Virus record (IMG/VR): IMGVR_UViG_3300049043_000087
Span: 1-58,099 of that record
Source: a virus
DNA length: 58,099 nt
Direction: 5' to 3' (one strand)
The notes under the pieces were generated by a model. The model was given only the letters and a program-made list of their open reading frames with translations. It was not told where the DNA came from and did no database searches. Shown here piece by piece: positions 7,223-18,114 of this stretch. Made by a program: the position numbers and the translations under genes. Position 1 is the first letter of the stretch. Each line of letters begins with the position of its first letter.

Positions 7223-9863
7223 GTGGCTAACAGACGGATATCTGAGTTACAAGAACTCGCAGGTCTCGACTTAGCCGATAACGACCTGTTTACGGTTGTA
7301 GACACCGGGGAAGTTGACCCTGCAGATTAAAAATAAGAAGCTAACAATATCCGGCACCAAGGCATATCTTAACGTTTATTACCTGCCTAGAACCGGTGGA
7401 ACCATCAGTGGTTCTATCAGTGTTCAGGAAAACGTCACTGTCACCAGTGGTCTGACGGTTTCTGGCGCCACATCCCTCAATACGCTTGCCGTTAGTGGCG
7501 GTGTAACCTTCACCAGCCTTACGGTTCAAAACAATTTAACCGTTAGCGGTAATATCAGCGGTAACACAATTACCGGTAATTCAGCAAACTTCAGCACCGT
7601 TACAGGTCTATCAGGTGTTTTTGCATCTCAGCTTTCTGGGGCAACAATCACCGGTAATACTATCAATGCAACCAGTGGTATTTTTCAGCAGGTCAACACC
7701 GTTAATGCTGTCGTCAATACAAACTTAAACATTGGCAATATCCTTGCTGTAACAGGTGTTGCCACCTTTCAGTCCAACGTTCGAGTTACTGGAACCCTTA
7801 GCGGCCCCCATAACAGGCACGAGCGCCAACTTTACCAACATCACTGGTAGTGGCATTGTCGGCACCACCCAGATCTCTGGTGCCACCATTACAGGTGACA
7901 TTGGACGTTTTGCTCAACTCACAGCTGTACCAGCATCACTGGCAGTCCGGCACTTCGGTTGGCACTCACCGCAGATGCATCCGACGTTGCTGTCGCTTAC
8001 TGGTGCAGCATTACAGGCGACACCGATACACCCAACTAACTGGAATTTCCGGAGTGTTCACCTCCCAGTTGTCTGGGGCAATCATCACTGGTGACACAGG
8101 ACGTTTTACACAACTCACTGGAATCAGTGGTGTCTTTACCAGCCAAGTTTCTGGTGCAACCGTCACCGGTAACCTGGGCCAGTTCACGAATTTAACTGGG
8201 CATTGCTGCAGGATTCACTCAGCGTCACTGGTGCAACAATTACTGGAACCCGAGTCCAAGCTGATAGCGCAAACTTCACCACCAGCTTGACCGGCGTCAC
8301 GATCACTGGCACTACAGCCAACTTCCAGTCAGGTGTGTTGCACAACCCGCGTCTCTGGCGCCACCATCACAGGTGATACAGCACTGGTTACCCAAATCAC
8401 CGGAGTCAGTGGCGTCTTTACCAGTCAGGTTTCGGGCCTTGTAATCACTGGAAATACCGCTAATTTCACAACGCTTAATGCGGTAACGGCAACGGTTGAG
8501 ACTGGAATTGTTAAGCAAAACATTACGGTCACAGGCAATATCAATACCAGTGGCACTCTCTCTGTTGCGCAAACCGCAACAATTGCGTCTGGGCTAACAG
8601 TTACTACCGGAACAATTTCTGGCGTTACCTTTACAGGAACCACAGCTCAGTTCACTCAGATCACTGGCATCTCAGGTGTTTTTACCAGTAATATCTCCGG
8701 CCAAACAATTACTGGCAACACAATCAACGCCACGACCGGTAACTTTGGCACGCTCGTCACCAGTGGCCATACGGTTCAAGGAAACCTGACCGTTAGCGGC
8801 AACCTGTCGGTTCTTGGTTCTGGTGCATTTGCTTCTGGCGTTACGGTCACAGGAACCTTAAGCGGCACCACCGTTACCGGCACTGCCGCTCAGTTTACGC
8901 AGATCACTGGCATCTCGGGTGTTTTCACAACTCAAGTTTCAGGTGCAACCGTAACCGGCAACCTGATTCAAGGCACCGATATCACGGGTATTGCTGGCGG
9001 CTTTACTACGCTCACAGGTGCAACCGTTACAGGCACAACAGCCAACTTTCAGTCCGGCGTTTTTACAACTCAAGTTTCTGGTGCAACTGTTACAGGAAAC
9101 CTTGGTCAATTCACAAACTTAACTGGTATTGCTGGTGGTTTTACAACACTGACCGGAACCACCGTTACAGGAACAACTGCCAATTTCAGTTCAGGTGTTT
9201 TTACAACTCAGATCTCTGGAGCAACAGTCACTGGCAATCTTGGCCAGTTCACCAATCTGACAGGTATTGCTGCTGGATTTACCACAATCACAGGGGCAAC
9301 AGTTACCGGTACAACAGCAAACTTCGTTGCCGGAAATTTCACAACCTCTATTACAGGTGCCACGGTTACCGGTACAACAGCCAACTTTGTTGCTGGTAAT
9401 TTCACCGACAAGTCTGACTGGTACCACCATTACCGGTACTACTGCAAACTTCAGCAGTGGCGTATTCACCACTCAGCTTTCTGGTGCCACAATCACTGGT
9501 AATAACATCGTTGCCACTTCAGGTCAGTTTGTATCTGTTTCTGGAGATACGTTCACAGCTGGAGGCGCGGTATTTGTCAGTGGCTCTGGCGATGTACGCC
9601 CCCGTGGTTTGTTCTCGTTCCCAACAACTGTTGGTACCGCTGGTTTTGTTCTTTCTACAAATGGAAATGGCACAACATCTTGGGTAGTCCAAAGCGGAGG
9701 CGGCGGTAGCTCAGTTACCACAATCATGCAAAGCAAGATTATCATTGATGTCAACTTTGGTTTAACTTCTGGGTATAACGGTTTAAGTCAAGGACCGGTG
9801 ACAATTGCCTCTGGTTTTGCAGTTGATGTCCCTTCGGGTTCTCTCTGGAACATCCTTGTGTAG
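7223..9863 (+). CDS. Tail fibre-like protein 1 (TVSGATVTG repeats), several frameshifts
   Basis: About 880 residues once repaired. Starts at GTG with ANRRISELQELAGLDLADND and LFTVVDTGEVDP, the conserved head of cyanophage tail-fibre-like proteins; KNKKLTISGTKAYL and YYLPRTGG follow after an indel near 7318. The centre is dozens of imperfect repeats of the type SGATVTGTTANF / ITGISGVFTSQ, giving a beta-helical shaft. The end, GTAGFVLSTNGNGTTSWVVQ then SGGGGSSVT and VPSGSLWNIL, resembles fibre C-termini. Frame changes near 7318, 7800, 7960, 8205, 8335 and 9405 break it into several frames. It probably forms part of the receptor-binding apparatus. Confidence 0.75.
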
Positions 9864-9905
9864 AATTGATTTAAACTAGAAAGTAAGACCAACAGGGAAA
9901 CAGTA

Positions 9906-10840
9906 ATGGCTTACGGAACCCTAAAGATTGATAATATTACGTATACCAATGCAGGCGGTTGACGCCAGCACAACTGTTAGCGGTCTTGTTCAAGGTCAAT
10001 TTCCTAACTTGACAATCACAGGCACCATCTCAGGTGCTACTATTACAGGTAATACCGGTAATTACACAACCCTTACTGCTGTTACTGGAATCTTTACCAG
10101 TACACTCAGCGGCGCTACAACAACGGGTGTTACTGCCAACTTCCAATCCGGCGTTTTTACCACTCAAGTTTCTGGCGCCACTGTTGCCGGCCCAACTCAT
10201 ACAGGTACGACAGCCAACTTTGTTGCTGGTAATTTTACAACTTCAATTACGGGTGCAACAGTAACTGGCGGTATTGCTAATTTCAACAGTGCCAACTTTA
10301 CCGGCCCGGTTACAGGTGTAACTAGTTCGCGGAACAACAGCTGACTTTTTGTTTCTGGTACGTTTACAACCCGTGTTTCTGGTGCAACCGTAACCGGCAC
10401 GAGTTTTGGTGTTGGTACTGGTGGTATTACATTCTCCGACGGAACAACGCAAACAGGGGCGGTATCTACGGCCAATCTGGCAACCCTTACAGGGGCTCAA
10501 ACCTTCACTGGTGGTCAACGGGGTTCTGTTGTTAGCGTTTCTTATGCAACCGGCATTGCACTCAACTTAAGCTCAGGGCAATAATTTCCAAATCACATTA
10601 ACAGGCAACACAACCCTTCAAAATCCCACCAACTTGGTTTCTGGTCAAGCAGGTATAGTTACTATCATTCAGGGTAGTTCAGGTAACACCATGTCCTTTG
10701 CTACGGGCTGGCAATACCCAGGGGGATCTGGAAATACACCCTCTTTAACATCTTCAAGTGGAGCTGTCGATTTGTTGGTATACTACGTTAAAGATACAGC
10801 AAGTGTTGCTTATCGTTTAGTTCAAGACATTAAGGCTTGA
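9906..10840 (+). CDS. Tail fibre-like protein 2, frameshifted
   Basis: About 310 residues. The head MAYGTLKIDNITYTNAGG is a common start of short cyanophage fibre proteins; an indel near 9958 follows. The middle shares the SGATVTG/TTANF repeats of the preceding gene. The C-terminal domain, after indels near 10330 and 10575, reads NNFQITLTGNTTLQNPTNLV, GQAGIVTIIQG, TGWQYPGGSG and VDLLVYYVKDTASVAYRLVQ, which is a widespread fibre/neck C-terminal domain. The gap to the next gene is six bases, consistent with cotranscription. Confidence 0.75.
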
Positions 10841-10846
10841 TTTTTT

Positions 10847-13364
10847 ATGTCTGTTTTAAACACTTCAGCAGCCATTGGTTTTCTTGCTGCTACGCCATCA
10901 TCTGGTGGTGGATATTCTATCTCGAGGTCGCTACGTTTCAACAGTAGTGACAGTGCCTACTTGTCTAGAAATCCTGCTTCTGCCGGAAATAGAAATACAT
11001 GGACAGTTTTCATGCTGGTTAAAACTTGGCTGGCAAATTATTAGATGGAACGTCTAGTTTTTCAGTTTCAACAACTCTAGTGGAAACACCGGATTGGCGA
11101 TTAGGCGAGCTGGAATTGACGATCCGTTGGAAATAGGTTTCTTACTCAATCTGGTGCAACAGTTCCTTTAAATTTAGTCACGACACAAGTTTTCAGGGAT
11201 CCATCTGCTTGGTATCATCTTGTTTTCTTTCTTTGATCTTGGCAATGCCACTCAAGCAGACCGCGCTCAAATTTTTATAAACGGATCACGCATAACTGCA
11301 TTTTCTACAAACACAAATACAATTAGCACATCTTCGGTTGGACGTGATATTAACAACAACAGTCGATCATTACATTGGTTTCGGTAGCATATCCAGTACG
11401 TAGATGGCTACTTAGCTGACATTTACTTTATCGACGGCCAAGCACTAACCCCCACCAGCTTCGGTGAGTTCGACGCCACCACGGCATCTGGCAGCCCAAG
11501 GCATACACCGGCAGCTACGGCACCAACGGCTTCCACCTGCCGATTTCGCGGATAACAGCAGCAACACCGCCACCACATTAGGGAAGGACACTTCTGGCAA
11601 CGGCAATAACTGGACGCCAAACAATCTCAGCGTCACCGCAGGTGCAGGCAACGACTCCCTCGTAGACTCCCCCACTAATGGCACCGCATCCAGCGGCGGC
11701 GATGCTGGTGGAACCGTGGTGGGGAATTATTGCGACGTTGAATCCGCTTGGCATAGGCAGCAAATCATGCTGTATCTAACGGCAATTTAGATCTTACAGC
11801 TAGCTGATGCAACATTGGAGCAGTACGATTAGCACTATTGGCGTTTCAGAGCGGCAAATGGTACGCAGAATTTACACTTATCCACGGTCGAATAATACCA
11901 ACCGGTTGGCGTTATTGGCATTGTTCCGCCTTAACGGTTCTAATCAAAACTGGGAAGTAAGCAGACAGTCTGTAGATGGCTACAATAGCGGCAGCTACAA
12001 TGGAACATATCTGCTAGATGGCACTCGTGTCTTACTGGCTAACCATTGCGTCCAGTAGGCGATGTTATTGGTGTTGCCGTTGACGCTGGCAAGATTTAGT
12101 GAACGTTCAACATACATAGAATGGCAAGCTGGCTGATCTTGCTACTGGACATATACACGTACACAAATGTTTCAGGCAGTTGGTACTTCATGTTGTTGCA
12201 GTGCAAGTAGTTCTCGAGTCATTGATTGCAACTTCGGCCAACGCCCCTTCGCCTACGCCGCCCCCAGCGGCTTCAAGAGTCTCAACACCGCCAACCTGCC
12301 CACGCCAACGATCCTGGCGGGCAATACGGCGTTCGACACCAAGCTCTACACCGGCAACGGCAGCACCCAGACGATTAGTGGGCTTGCCTTCTCGCCTGAC
12401 TTTGTGTGGATTAAAGCAAGAAGCGGTGCTACATCGCGCATCATCAGCTTACGATGCTGTTCGTGGCGCCAGCTAACGTTCTTAGTCAAATCCAACAAAC
12501 GCAGAGGCATATAATGCTACAGATACTGTTACAGCATTTAACAGCGACGGATTTAACTTCGGCGGTGAACGCTGATCAACAAATGGTTAATGGCATCACC
12601 TACGCCGCCTGGTGCTGGGACGCGGTGGCAGTCCAACGGTCCACCAACACCCAGCAGGCAGCATCACTTCTACGGTGAGGGCGAACGCTAGTGCGGGGTT
12701 CAGTGTTGTTACTTGATACCGCGCAGCAGGTCTCAATGCTACCATTGGCCACGGACTTAGGAGTTGCTACCCTGCTTTGATTATTACTAAAAGCAGAGAG
12801 CTAGTGCGGACAAACTGGGTTGTTTATCATCAAGTCTTGGCGGAAACTACAGCATTTGCTTTAATTACTACAACGACGCTACCAGTTCTAGCGTATTAAG
12901 TTTGGGGTCATCGGCTCGCCTACCTCAACTGTATTTAGCTACAACAGACAGCTATCGTCATATGATCAGACTGGCAACTATGGTCGCCTACTGCTTCGCC
13001 CCAGTATCCGGGTACTCTACTGCGTTTGCAGCTAGACCGGCAATGGATCAACGCAGATGGACCCGTTTGTGTATTTCGGGTTTACGTCCGAGGCTGGATT
13101 ATTGTCAAGGCGAAGATATGCAACTGGATCGATTGGATACTGTTGCGATTACAGCCAGGATACCTATAACGCGTGTCAATAAACTCTTAGGCTGCATAAC
13201 TTGCTAGCGTTGCAGAAGACACAACTATTGACGCAAGTGGACTTTCTTAGCAACGGCTTTAAGAATTAGATGTAGTTAGCAGATCTAAGGCATCAAACGC
13301 GGTCAGACTTATATTGGTTTTGCCTGTGGCAGAGAACCCCTTCTCCATCGCCCGCGCCCGATGA
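10847..13364 (+). CDS. Concanavalin/LamG-like tail protein, heavily frameshifted
   Basis: About 830 residues of a large lectin-like fibre protein, reconstructed through many indels. Recognisable stretches in order are SRSLRFNSSDSAYLSRNPAS, DPSAWYHLVF, VDGYLADIYFIDGQALTPTS, KDTSGNGNNWTPNNLSVTAG, GNDSLVDSPTNGT, NFGQRPFAYAAPSGFKSLNT, SPDFVWIKARSGAT, YAAWCWDA and the end AENPFSIARAR. This order is that of a common phage protein with an N-terminal concanavalin-like domain followed by fibre domains, likely binding host surface sugars. It is the most error-rich part of the window. Confidence 0.7.
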
Positions 13365-13452
13365 CCCCACTAGTGAACAAGACCAGTGGGCAGGGCTTGA
13401 CACCGTGGTAATGTGGGAGGGCAGCGGCAGCGCCAACTGCCCTGCCCCATGA
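13361..13452 (+). CDS. Possible small protein, frameshifted
   Basis: After the ATG at 13361, which overlaps the stop of the fibre gene, a one-base shift gives DPTSEQDQWAGLDTVVMWEG ending SGSANCPAP with a stop at 13450-13452. The composition is protein-like and the gene fills the space before the PPPELV copy, but at 30 residues with a required indel it is tentative. Confidence 0.3.
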
Positions 13453-13473
13453 CCGCCGATTGGAGGATCGACG

Positions 13474-13830
13474 ATGACCCAAGATTACACGCATCCCATT
13501 GCGCCACCGCCGGAGCTGGTGCGAGCAGTGGTGTGCCTAAGCCATAGAGGACCCATGCGGCCCAATTGAACTGGATTGTCGTTACGGTTGCTGCTCAGTG
13601 GGGCGCCGACACAGGAGCTGGAGGCATGTTGCAACCGTTACGTTCTCACGATATGCGCCAGAGTCTTGCGTTAGATCGCATTCGCGACCTGCCCGCCGCC
13701 CGAAGCCCGCCGAGCCTGGAAAAGGAGCAGGCACTTGAATAGTTCTGGCATGATGTTGCTACGTGGACTTGGACGCGAGCGCGGTCACACCATCCGCCGC
13801 GCACTGGAGCAGCTTCCCGATGACAATTAG
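13474..13830 (+). CDS. PPPELV-family small protein, copy 1, degraded by frameshifts
   Basis: Starts MTQDYTHPIAPPPELV and ends TIRRALEQLPDDN, the same ends as the copies at 13.9 kb and 40.2 kb. The middle, AQWGAD...LEA and a Pro/Arg-rich PAARSPPSLEKEQALE, matches the others only after several frame changes, and a large part is unreadable. This may reflect sequencing error or a decaying paralogue. The family is common as multiple copies in marine cyanophages; function unknown. Confidence 0.5.
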
Positions 13831-13890
13831 TTTGCTTGCCTTGGTTTATCTCTTTGCTTTCACTCGCTTTGGCCATTTACAATGCAACCA

Positions 13891-14214
13891 ATGACTGACC
13901 ACAACACAATCACCCCACCGCCAGAGCTGGTGGACAAGTGGAATAACGCGGAGGCCAACACAGGATTATTACAATTGCTTGGCGGCATGGCGCAGACCAG
14001 GAGCTGGAGGCAGTTCTTGACTTCTGCAAGAATGGCTGACACCTGGGAAGTCGATAACCTCCGCGCCATCCGCCGCCCGAAGCCGCCGAACTTGAAGGAG
14101 CAGGCGCTGGAGGCACTTGACGATGTTGAGTTTAATTTCTGCACAGGAAAAACAACGGACATCATCCGCCGCGCCTTGGAACAACTCCCCGACCCCACTA
14201 GCGAAACACACTAA
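13891..14214 (+). CDS. PPPELV-family small protein, copy 2
   Basis: Start MTDHNTITPPPELVDKWNN chosen by alignment with the other copies; the frame is open from 13882. The conserved middle is WEVDNLRAIRRPKPPNLKEQ, identical over that stretch to the copy at 40.2 kb, and the end is IIRRALEQLPDPTSETH. The central part (LLGGMAQTRSWRQFLTSARM) looks out of frame compared with AAQWGADQELEAVLDF of copy 3, so a compensated pair of indels is likely. Helical, charged, no known domain. Confidence 0.65.
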   Translation: MTDHNTITPPPELVDKWNNAEANTGLLQLLGGMAQTRSWRQFLTSARMADTWEVDNLRAIRRPKPPNLKEQALEALDDVEFNFCTGKTTDIIRRALEQLPDPTSETH

Positions 14215-14462
14215 TGACTGAACCTTTCATCCCCAGCAGCGCCAGGGCATGTTGCGGAAGCGTTCAACGAATGATGAATTGCTGGCGTCTTTGTTGACTA
14301 CAGCGACGACAAGATTGGCCGTCGCCTCTGAGGCGCTGGCGGATCAGCGTAGGTGCCTGCTACCGCAGCCTTCCGACACATGGACTGGCGCTGCTGCTGA
14401 TTGTTCACGACAGCCAGCAAATCCTCACCATCGCCGCCGAACTGCGTGGCACACCCTCGTAG
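14214..14462 (+). CDS. Hypothetical small protein, frameshifted
   Basis: ATG overlaps the stop of the PPPELV copy (TAATG). Frame pieces read QGMLRKRSTNDELLASLL and, after further indels, LLLIVHDSQQILTIAAELRG with a stop at 14460-14462. A helical, Leu-rich protein of about 80 residues. Function unknown; its position after the PPPELV copies suggests one transcription unit. Confidence 0.4.
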
Positions 14463-14471
14463 ACGCTTCCC

Positions 14472-15319
14472 CTACAAGACCGGCATCTCATAATCTTTGG
14501 TTACATTTACGTAATGTTTCCAGATCACTTCTGAGCTATTGCCAGCCCACTTGGCTGCCTGGGCAACGGGAATTCCCGCTTCTATCCAGCGGCTGATTGC
14601 AGTGTGCCGCAGATCGTACGGCCTGTAGCGATTATTTATCAGCCCCGCAGAATGCAATTCCTTGGTGCGATCATAAAAGAAAGATTGGAATGCAAATCTG
14701 TTATATGGAAAAACAAATTCATCATCCTGTGGTAATGAATTAAAGATCTCCTGGCACCGAGCATTGACAGGAACTTGTCTTTTTTTGTTTGTTTTGGTTG
14801 AGTTTTTCAGGCCGTGGGTCAGTGTGTAATTTGAATGCACCAAAATTTTGTTATCTTTAATGTCTGACCACTTGATGGCCCTGACCTCCCAGTTCGCATT
14901 GCGGTCTGAAGCATTATTTCTGAATATGCTGACCAATTAAATTTCTGTTGCTTAGCTTTGAATGCTGCTAACAACAACGTTACTTCGTTTTTAGGAATGA
15001 CAATAATTTCCTCATCGGATTGAGGGGGCTTTGGCATCCTAAAAGTGCTGATGGGATTTTTGGGAAGATAAGCAATGTCTTCACTAGAAGCCCATCGGTA
15101 TAAGGATTTAACATACATGGCAACACGGCGGCTTGCTTTGATCGGTTGCTGCGTTAATACCCATGTCATGACCTGACGCCCCTCGCTCAGGTCGGTGATC
15201 GGGCACTTGTTGATCCACTTGGTTACTTGCTTATAGTCCGCTGCCATGGTCGTGGCGTAGACCGTGGTGCTGCGCTCCAACTTGAACTCATCCCAGGTCT
15301 GCTGAAGGGTGCGTGACAT
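14472..15319 (-). CDS. int: Tyrosine site-specific recombinase (integrase), frameshifted
   Basis: About 281 residues. An N-terminal SAM-like arm (TLQQTWDEFKLERSTTVYAT; residues 1-110) precedes the catalytic domain. Catalytic residues are visible: Arg in MRTG/EVRAIKWSDI, Lys in KTNKKRQVPV, HxxR in YDLRHTAISRWIEAG, a Trp in AKWAGNSSEVIW in place of the second His, and the nucleophile Tyr in KHYVNVTKDY. One indel near 14925, at the first Arg motif, splits it into two frames. It would integrate or excise phage DNA by strand exchange. It stands alone, opposite to its neighbours, between fibre-associated genes. I could not identify an att site nearby. Confidence 0.85.
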
Positions 15320-15417
15320 GGTAGTGGCAGGAAAACAAGTCCATCCAGCTTACACTATTACCCAAATGCAGAAAGCTTAGAGTTGGGTTAAACTAGAAGA
15401 ACTGAAAGAAGTTAGCT

Positions 15418-16042
15418 GTGTTTATTCTCGACGGGAAGCCCCTTTCTCCTGATGCGCCATTTTCTCATAATGGTGTTGTTTATCCTGCCAATTGGCTAAG
15501 GCTTAGTACGTGGGAAGAAAAGAACAAGCAATTGGAATCCAAGAAATCCCGGATCCCCAACTTGGGATCAGCGGTTTTATTGGGGATATGATCAAGATGG
15601 ACATTTAATTCCCAAAGATCATGCTCAATTAGTTGAAAGTTGGTCCAATCAGACAAGCCAAACTGCGTACACGATCCTTTTGCCGACAGATTGGATGATT
15701 GTACGTGAAGCGGATGACGGCACTCCTGCTGATGCAGATACAAAAACCTGGCGGCAATCTATCCGTAATTCTTGCGCAGGAAAAATTAGTGCAATCGAAG
15801 CTACGGCTACAACTGACGAATTAGCAACGTTTATTACAGGACCTGAATATCCTATTTGGCCGACGAAAGAAGATATTACAAGCCCTCACCCAAGTTGGCT
15901 TCTTAATGCTGTAACAGGTAAATGGGAAGCGCCAGTTGCATATCCAACTGATGGTCAGACTTACGAATGGAATGAAGCAAACCAGTCCTGGATATTAGTT
16001 CCTGAAATGCTTCCTGTAGAAGTACCTCCCATTGTTGGCTGA
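15418..16042 (+). CDS. Tail-associated protein, frameshifted
   Basis: About 207 residues. GTG start, FILDGKPLSPDAPFSHNGVV then YPANWLRLSTWEEK; an indel near 15535 shifts to QEIPDPQPWDQRFYWGYDQD and the rest is one frame: ILLPTDWMIVREADDGTPAD, KTWRQSIRNSCAGKI, then GKWEAPVAYPTDGQTYEWNE. The central block resembles DUF4376-type segments of phage tail-fibre assembly proteins. It sits between the fibre genes and the cell-wall hydrolase. Confidence 0.6.
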
Positions 16043-16044
16043 TA

Positions 16045-17165
16045 ATGACCATTAAATTCGTTGATGCTGCAGAGAACTTTAAAAACCTTCCGCATCAACA
16101 AGATGCATGGGAGTGGCTGCAAACTGTGGTCACTCCTAATGTTTTAGATACGTTTGCAACTAAATACCGTAACGAACAAAAAGAAGAGTTCTCTAATACC
16201 TGGGCAGGTGTTGTCGCAGCTGCCAAAAAAGCTGGAGCCAAGTTCCCTGAATGCGTTGCAGCACAGTGGGCACTTGAGTCGTCTTATGGGAAGCACACTG
16301 CATGCACGACATAACTACTTTGGTATCAAATCCAAAGATGGAGAAGGTTGCTTTGTTGAAACCAAAGAAGTTGTTGGCAGTCAAGAAAGTAACAATTAAA
16401 GACTGGTTTCAACGTTTCCCGATCTGTATTCCTGCATTGAATACCTGGTTAATCGCTGGTACAAGGACTTCAATAGCTACAAGGGTGTCAATCAGAGCCA
16501 ACAGCCGGAACGAATGCGCCAACCTCCTCGAAGCAGGAAAGTTACGCAACAGATCCGAACTACAGCACCAAGCTGATCCAGATCATGGATCGGGAGTTAA
16601 AGGTTCCCGATGCCAACGAACCCGGTGTTGTACTGGAAAAAGTACTGCCGGTTCCTTATGAGTACCAGCTAGATAACCAGTCTGGTACTGGATACCGGGA
16701 GTGTTTTTCATCTACCTGCGCCATGATCTGCCGTTACTACGGCAAGGTAAAAAGTGATGATGAGTACAACAAGATACGTGCGGAATACGGAGATAGCAAC
16801 AGACCGAAATGCTCAGCTACAAGCCATTCGTTTTCTAGGACTGCAAGCCAAGTTTGTTACCAATGGAAATGCAGCCTTGCTTAGAAAATGAAATCCGCAA
16901 CGGCAGGCCAATTGCAGTCGGTTGGTTACATAAAGGCAGCGCCAACTATCCCACTGGTGGAGGGCACTGGACCTGTTGCATAGGGTTTACGCAAGATTCA
17001 TTTATATTCCACGATCCCAACGGAGAAGCTGACATGGTAAATGGCGGTTATGTCAGTCATGACCGCAAAGCAGGTACTGCAGTTAAGTACAGCAAGAAAA
17101 ATTGGTTGCGACGCTGGGAATGTGACGGAAAAAACACAGGCTGGGCAATAATTGTCACAAAGTGA
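16045..17165 (+). CDS. Cell-wall hydrolase: glucosaminidase plus C39-like peptidase, frameshifted
   Basis: About 370 residues with two domains. Residues about 45-130 are glucosaminidase-like: FPECVAAQWALESSYGKHT with the catalytic Glu, then HNYFGIKSKDGEGCFVETKE. After a linker, a papain-fold C39-like peptidase: YQLDNQSGTGYRECFSSTCA with the nucleophile Cys, RPIAVGWLHKGSANYPTGGG followed by HWTCCIGF with the His, and FHDPNG. Frame changes near 16305, 16395, 16560 and 16805 break it. Such virion proteins cut peptidoglycan at entry or help lysis. Its stop overlaps the next gene by four bases. Confidence 0.75.
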
Positions 17166-17323
17166 AAAAGTATAAAGAGCCCCATATCAGGGTTAATATT
17201 TGCTGGAAAATTGGAAATGAAAGAAAATGCGCCACCCTAGACAAGAGTGACGCATATAAAACCCGTGAATGGGTTGAAAATAATGACGGTATTGTGTACT
17301 GGTTTCAGGCGTTGCCTGATTGA
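17162..17323 (+). CDS. Hypothetical protein, 53 aa
   Basis: GTG start overlaps the stop of the hydrolase (GTGA). VKKYKEPHIRVNICWKIGNE ... KSDAYKTREWVENNDGIVYW. Basic, mixed strand and helix. It ends one base before the stop of the convergent holin-like gene. No family recognised. Confidence 0.6.
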   Translation: MKKYKEPHIRVNICWKIGNERKCATLDKSDAYKTREWVENNDGIVYWFQALPD

Positions 17324-17488
17324 TCAGCGTTGCTTAGCGCGACCAATCACCAGGGCGCCAATTTCAATGATGCGGTAGAGCTTACGGACCAGCGCGTCAT
17401 CCTTTGGCGTGGGGGTCAGGGCTGTGATGGCCGAGCAGGCGGCGTGGATGGCAAGTGCCACTTCCAGGTATTCGTTGAGTTTGTGCAT
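17324..17488 (-). CDS. Holin-like small membrane protein, 54 aa
   Basis: MHKLNEYLEVALAIHAACSA followed by ITALTPTPKDDALVRKLYRI and IEIGALVIGRAKQR. An N-terminal hydrophobic helix, a TPTP turn and a second amphipathic helix with a basic tail. I recognise this pattern from many cyanophage and pelagiphage genomes, where it lies near lysis genes; the holin role is inference from topology and position next to the cell-wall hydrolase. Too short for default gene calling. Confidence 0.6.
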   Translation of the reverse strand: MHKLNEYLEVALAIHAACSAITALTPTPKDDALVRKLYRIIEIGALVIGRAKQR

Positions 17489-17506
17489 GGGTATATCCCG
17501 TTTCTT

Positions 17507-17998
17507 TTATTCTATGTCGTGTGGTTTATAGATATAGAAAGATTTCGTTTCTTCATCAATGGAATACAAAAGATTGGGATGATGGCGATTAATCCATTTC
17601 TTCCAAATCACCATCTGACGCTCGGCTTCTGCTGATTCGCAGTAAAACATCACCATATCTCCTGGTGGAATCACAGCCAGCCATGCGTACAAATGACGCA
17701 GTGCAATGGCATGTCCAGTATTACCGCCTAATCCAGTCAGATTGTTGTCTAATTGCTTGACGCGTTTACGCCTAGTGCGACGCATTAACCAATCGTTAAT
17801 CTGTCGCCGGCTTTTGCCCACGGCTAAACTGGCCATCCATGCGTAGCTTTTCCCAATACGAATCCATGGGATCAAACGAGTCACTGCTATTGCACCGTTC
17901 TTTAGATGCAGTGTTTTTACCAGCTTTTTTCTTTTGATCCGTTTGCATTGTTTCTTTTTAACTAAGGAAGAAAACGTTAGCTGTCGTACATCCGACAC
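17507..17998 (-). CDS. Hypothetical basic protein, 163 aa
   Basis: Very basic first 95 residues (KKKQCKRIKRKKLVK; ASLAVGKSRRQINDWLMRRT) and a C-terminal half with CESAEAERQMVIWKKWINRH. The SRRQINDWL segment looks like the recognition part of a helix-turn-helix. Similar proteins occur in marine cyanobacteria and phages, without known function. The start overlaps the next upstream gene by 22 bases, so a later Met (MASLAVGK) is possible. Confidence 0.55.
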   Translation of the reverse strand: MSDVRQLTFSSLVKKKQCKRIKRKKLVKTLHLKNGAIAVTRLIPWIRIGKSYAWMASLAVGKSRRQINDWLMRRTRRKRVKQLDNNLTGLGGNTGHAIALRHLYAWLAVIPPGDMVMFYCESAEAERQMVIWKKWINRHHPNLLYSIDEETKSFYIYKPHDIE

Positions 17999-18114
17999 TG
18001 GACCGCACCAGGATTTTCCTCACAATAGCGACGGAATTGTTCAGTCGGTGTTTCGATATAAATTTGGCAACGTTTCAAAAGCTTGCAAACAATCCAGTTA
18101 TAAAAACTAATCAT
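17977..18114 (-). CDS. Hypothetical protein, 45 aa
   Basis: MISFYNWIVCKLLKRCQIYI then ETPTEQFRRYCEENPGAVQC and RMYDS. The start overlaps the stop of the upstream frame by four bases (ATGA), which supports it as a real gene. Four Cys residues are present. No known family. Confidence 0.6.
   Translation of the reverse strand: MISFYNWIVCKLLKRCQIYIETPTEQFRRYCEENPGAVQCRMYDS

Noticed and set aside
7400-9500. Collagen-like or CRISPR-like repeats
   Set aside because: The DNA repeats translate into TVSGATVTG fibre repeats with protein-level periodicity, so they belong to a coding beta-helical shaft.
15320-15417. att site beside the integrase
   Set aside because: No tRNA fragment or clear inverted core could be seen in the 98 bases; would need a host genome for comparison.
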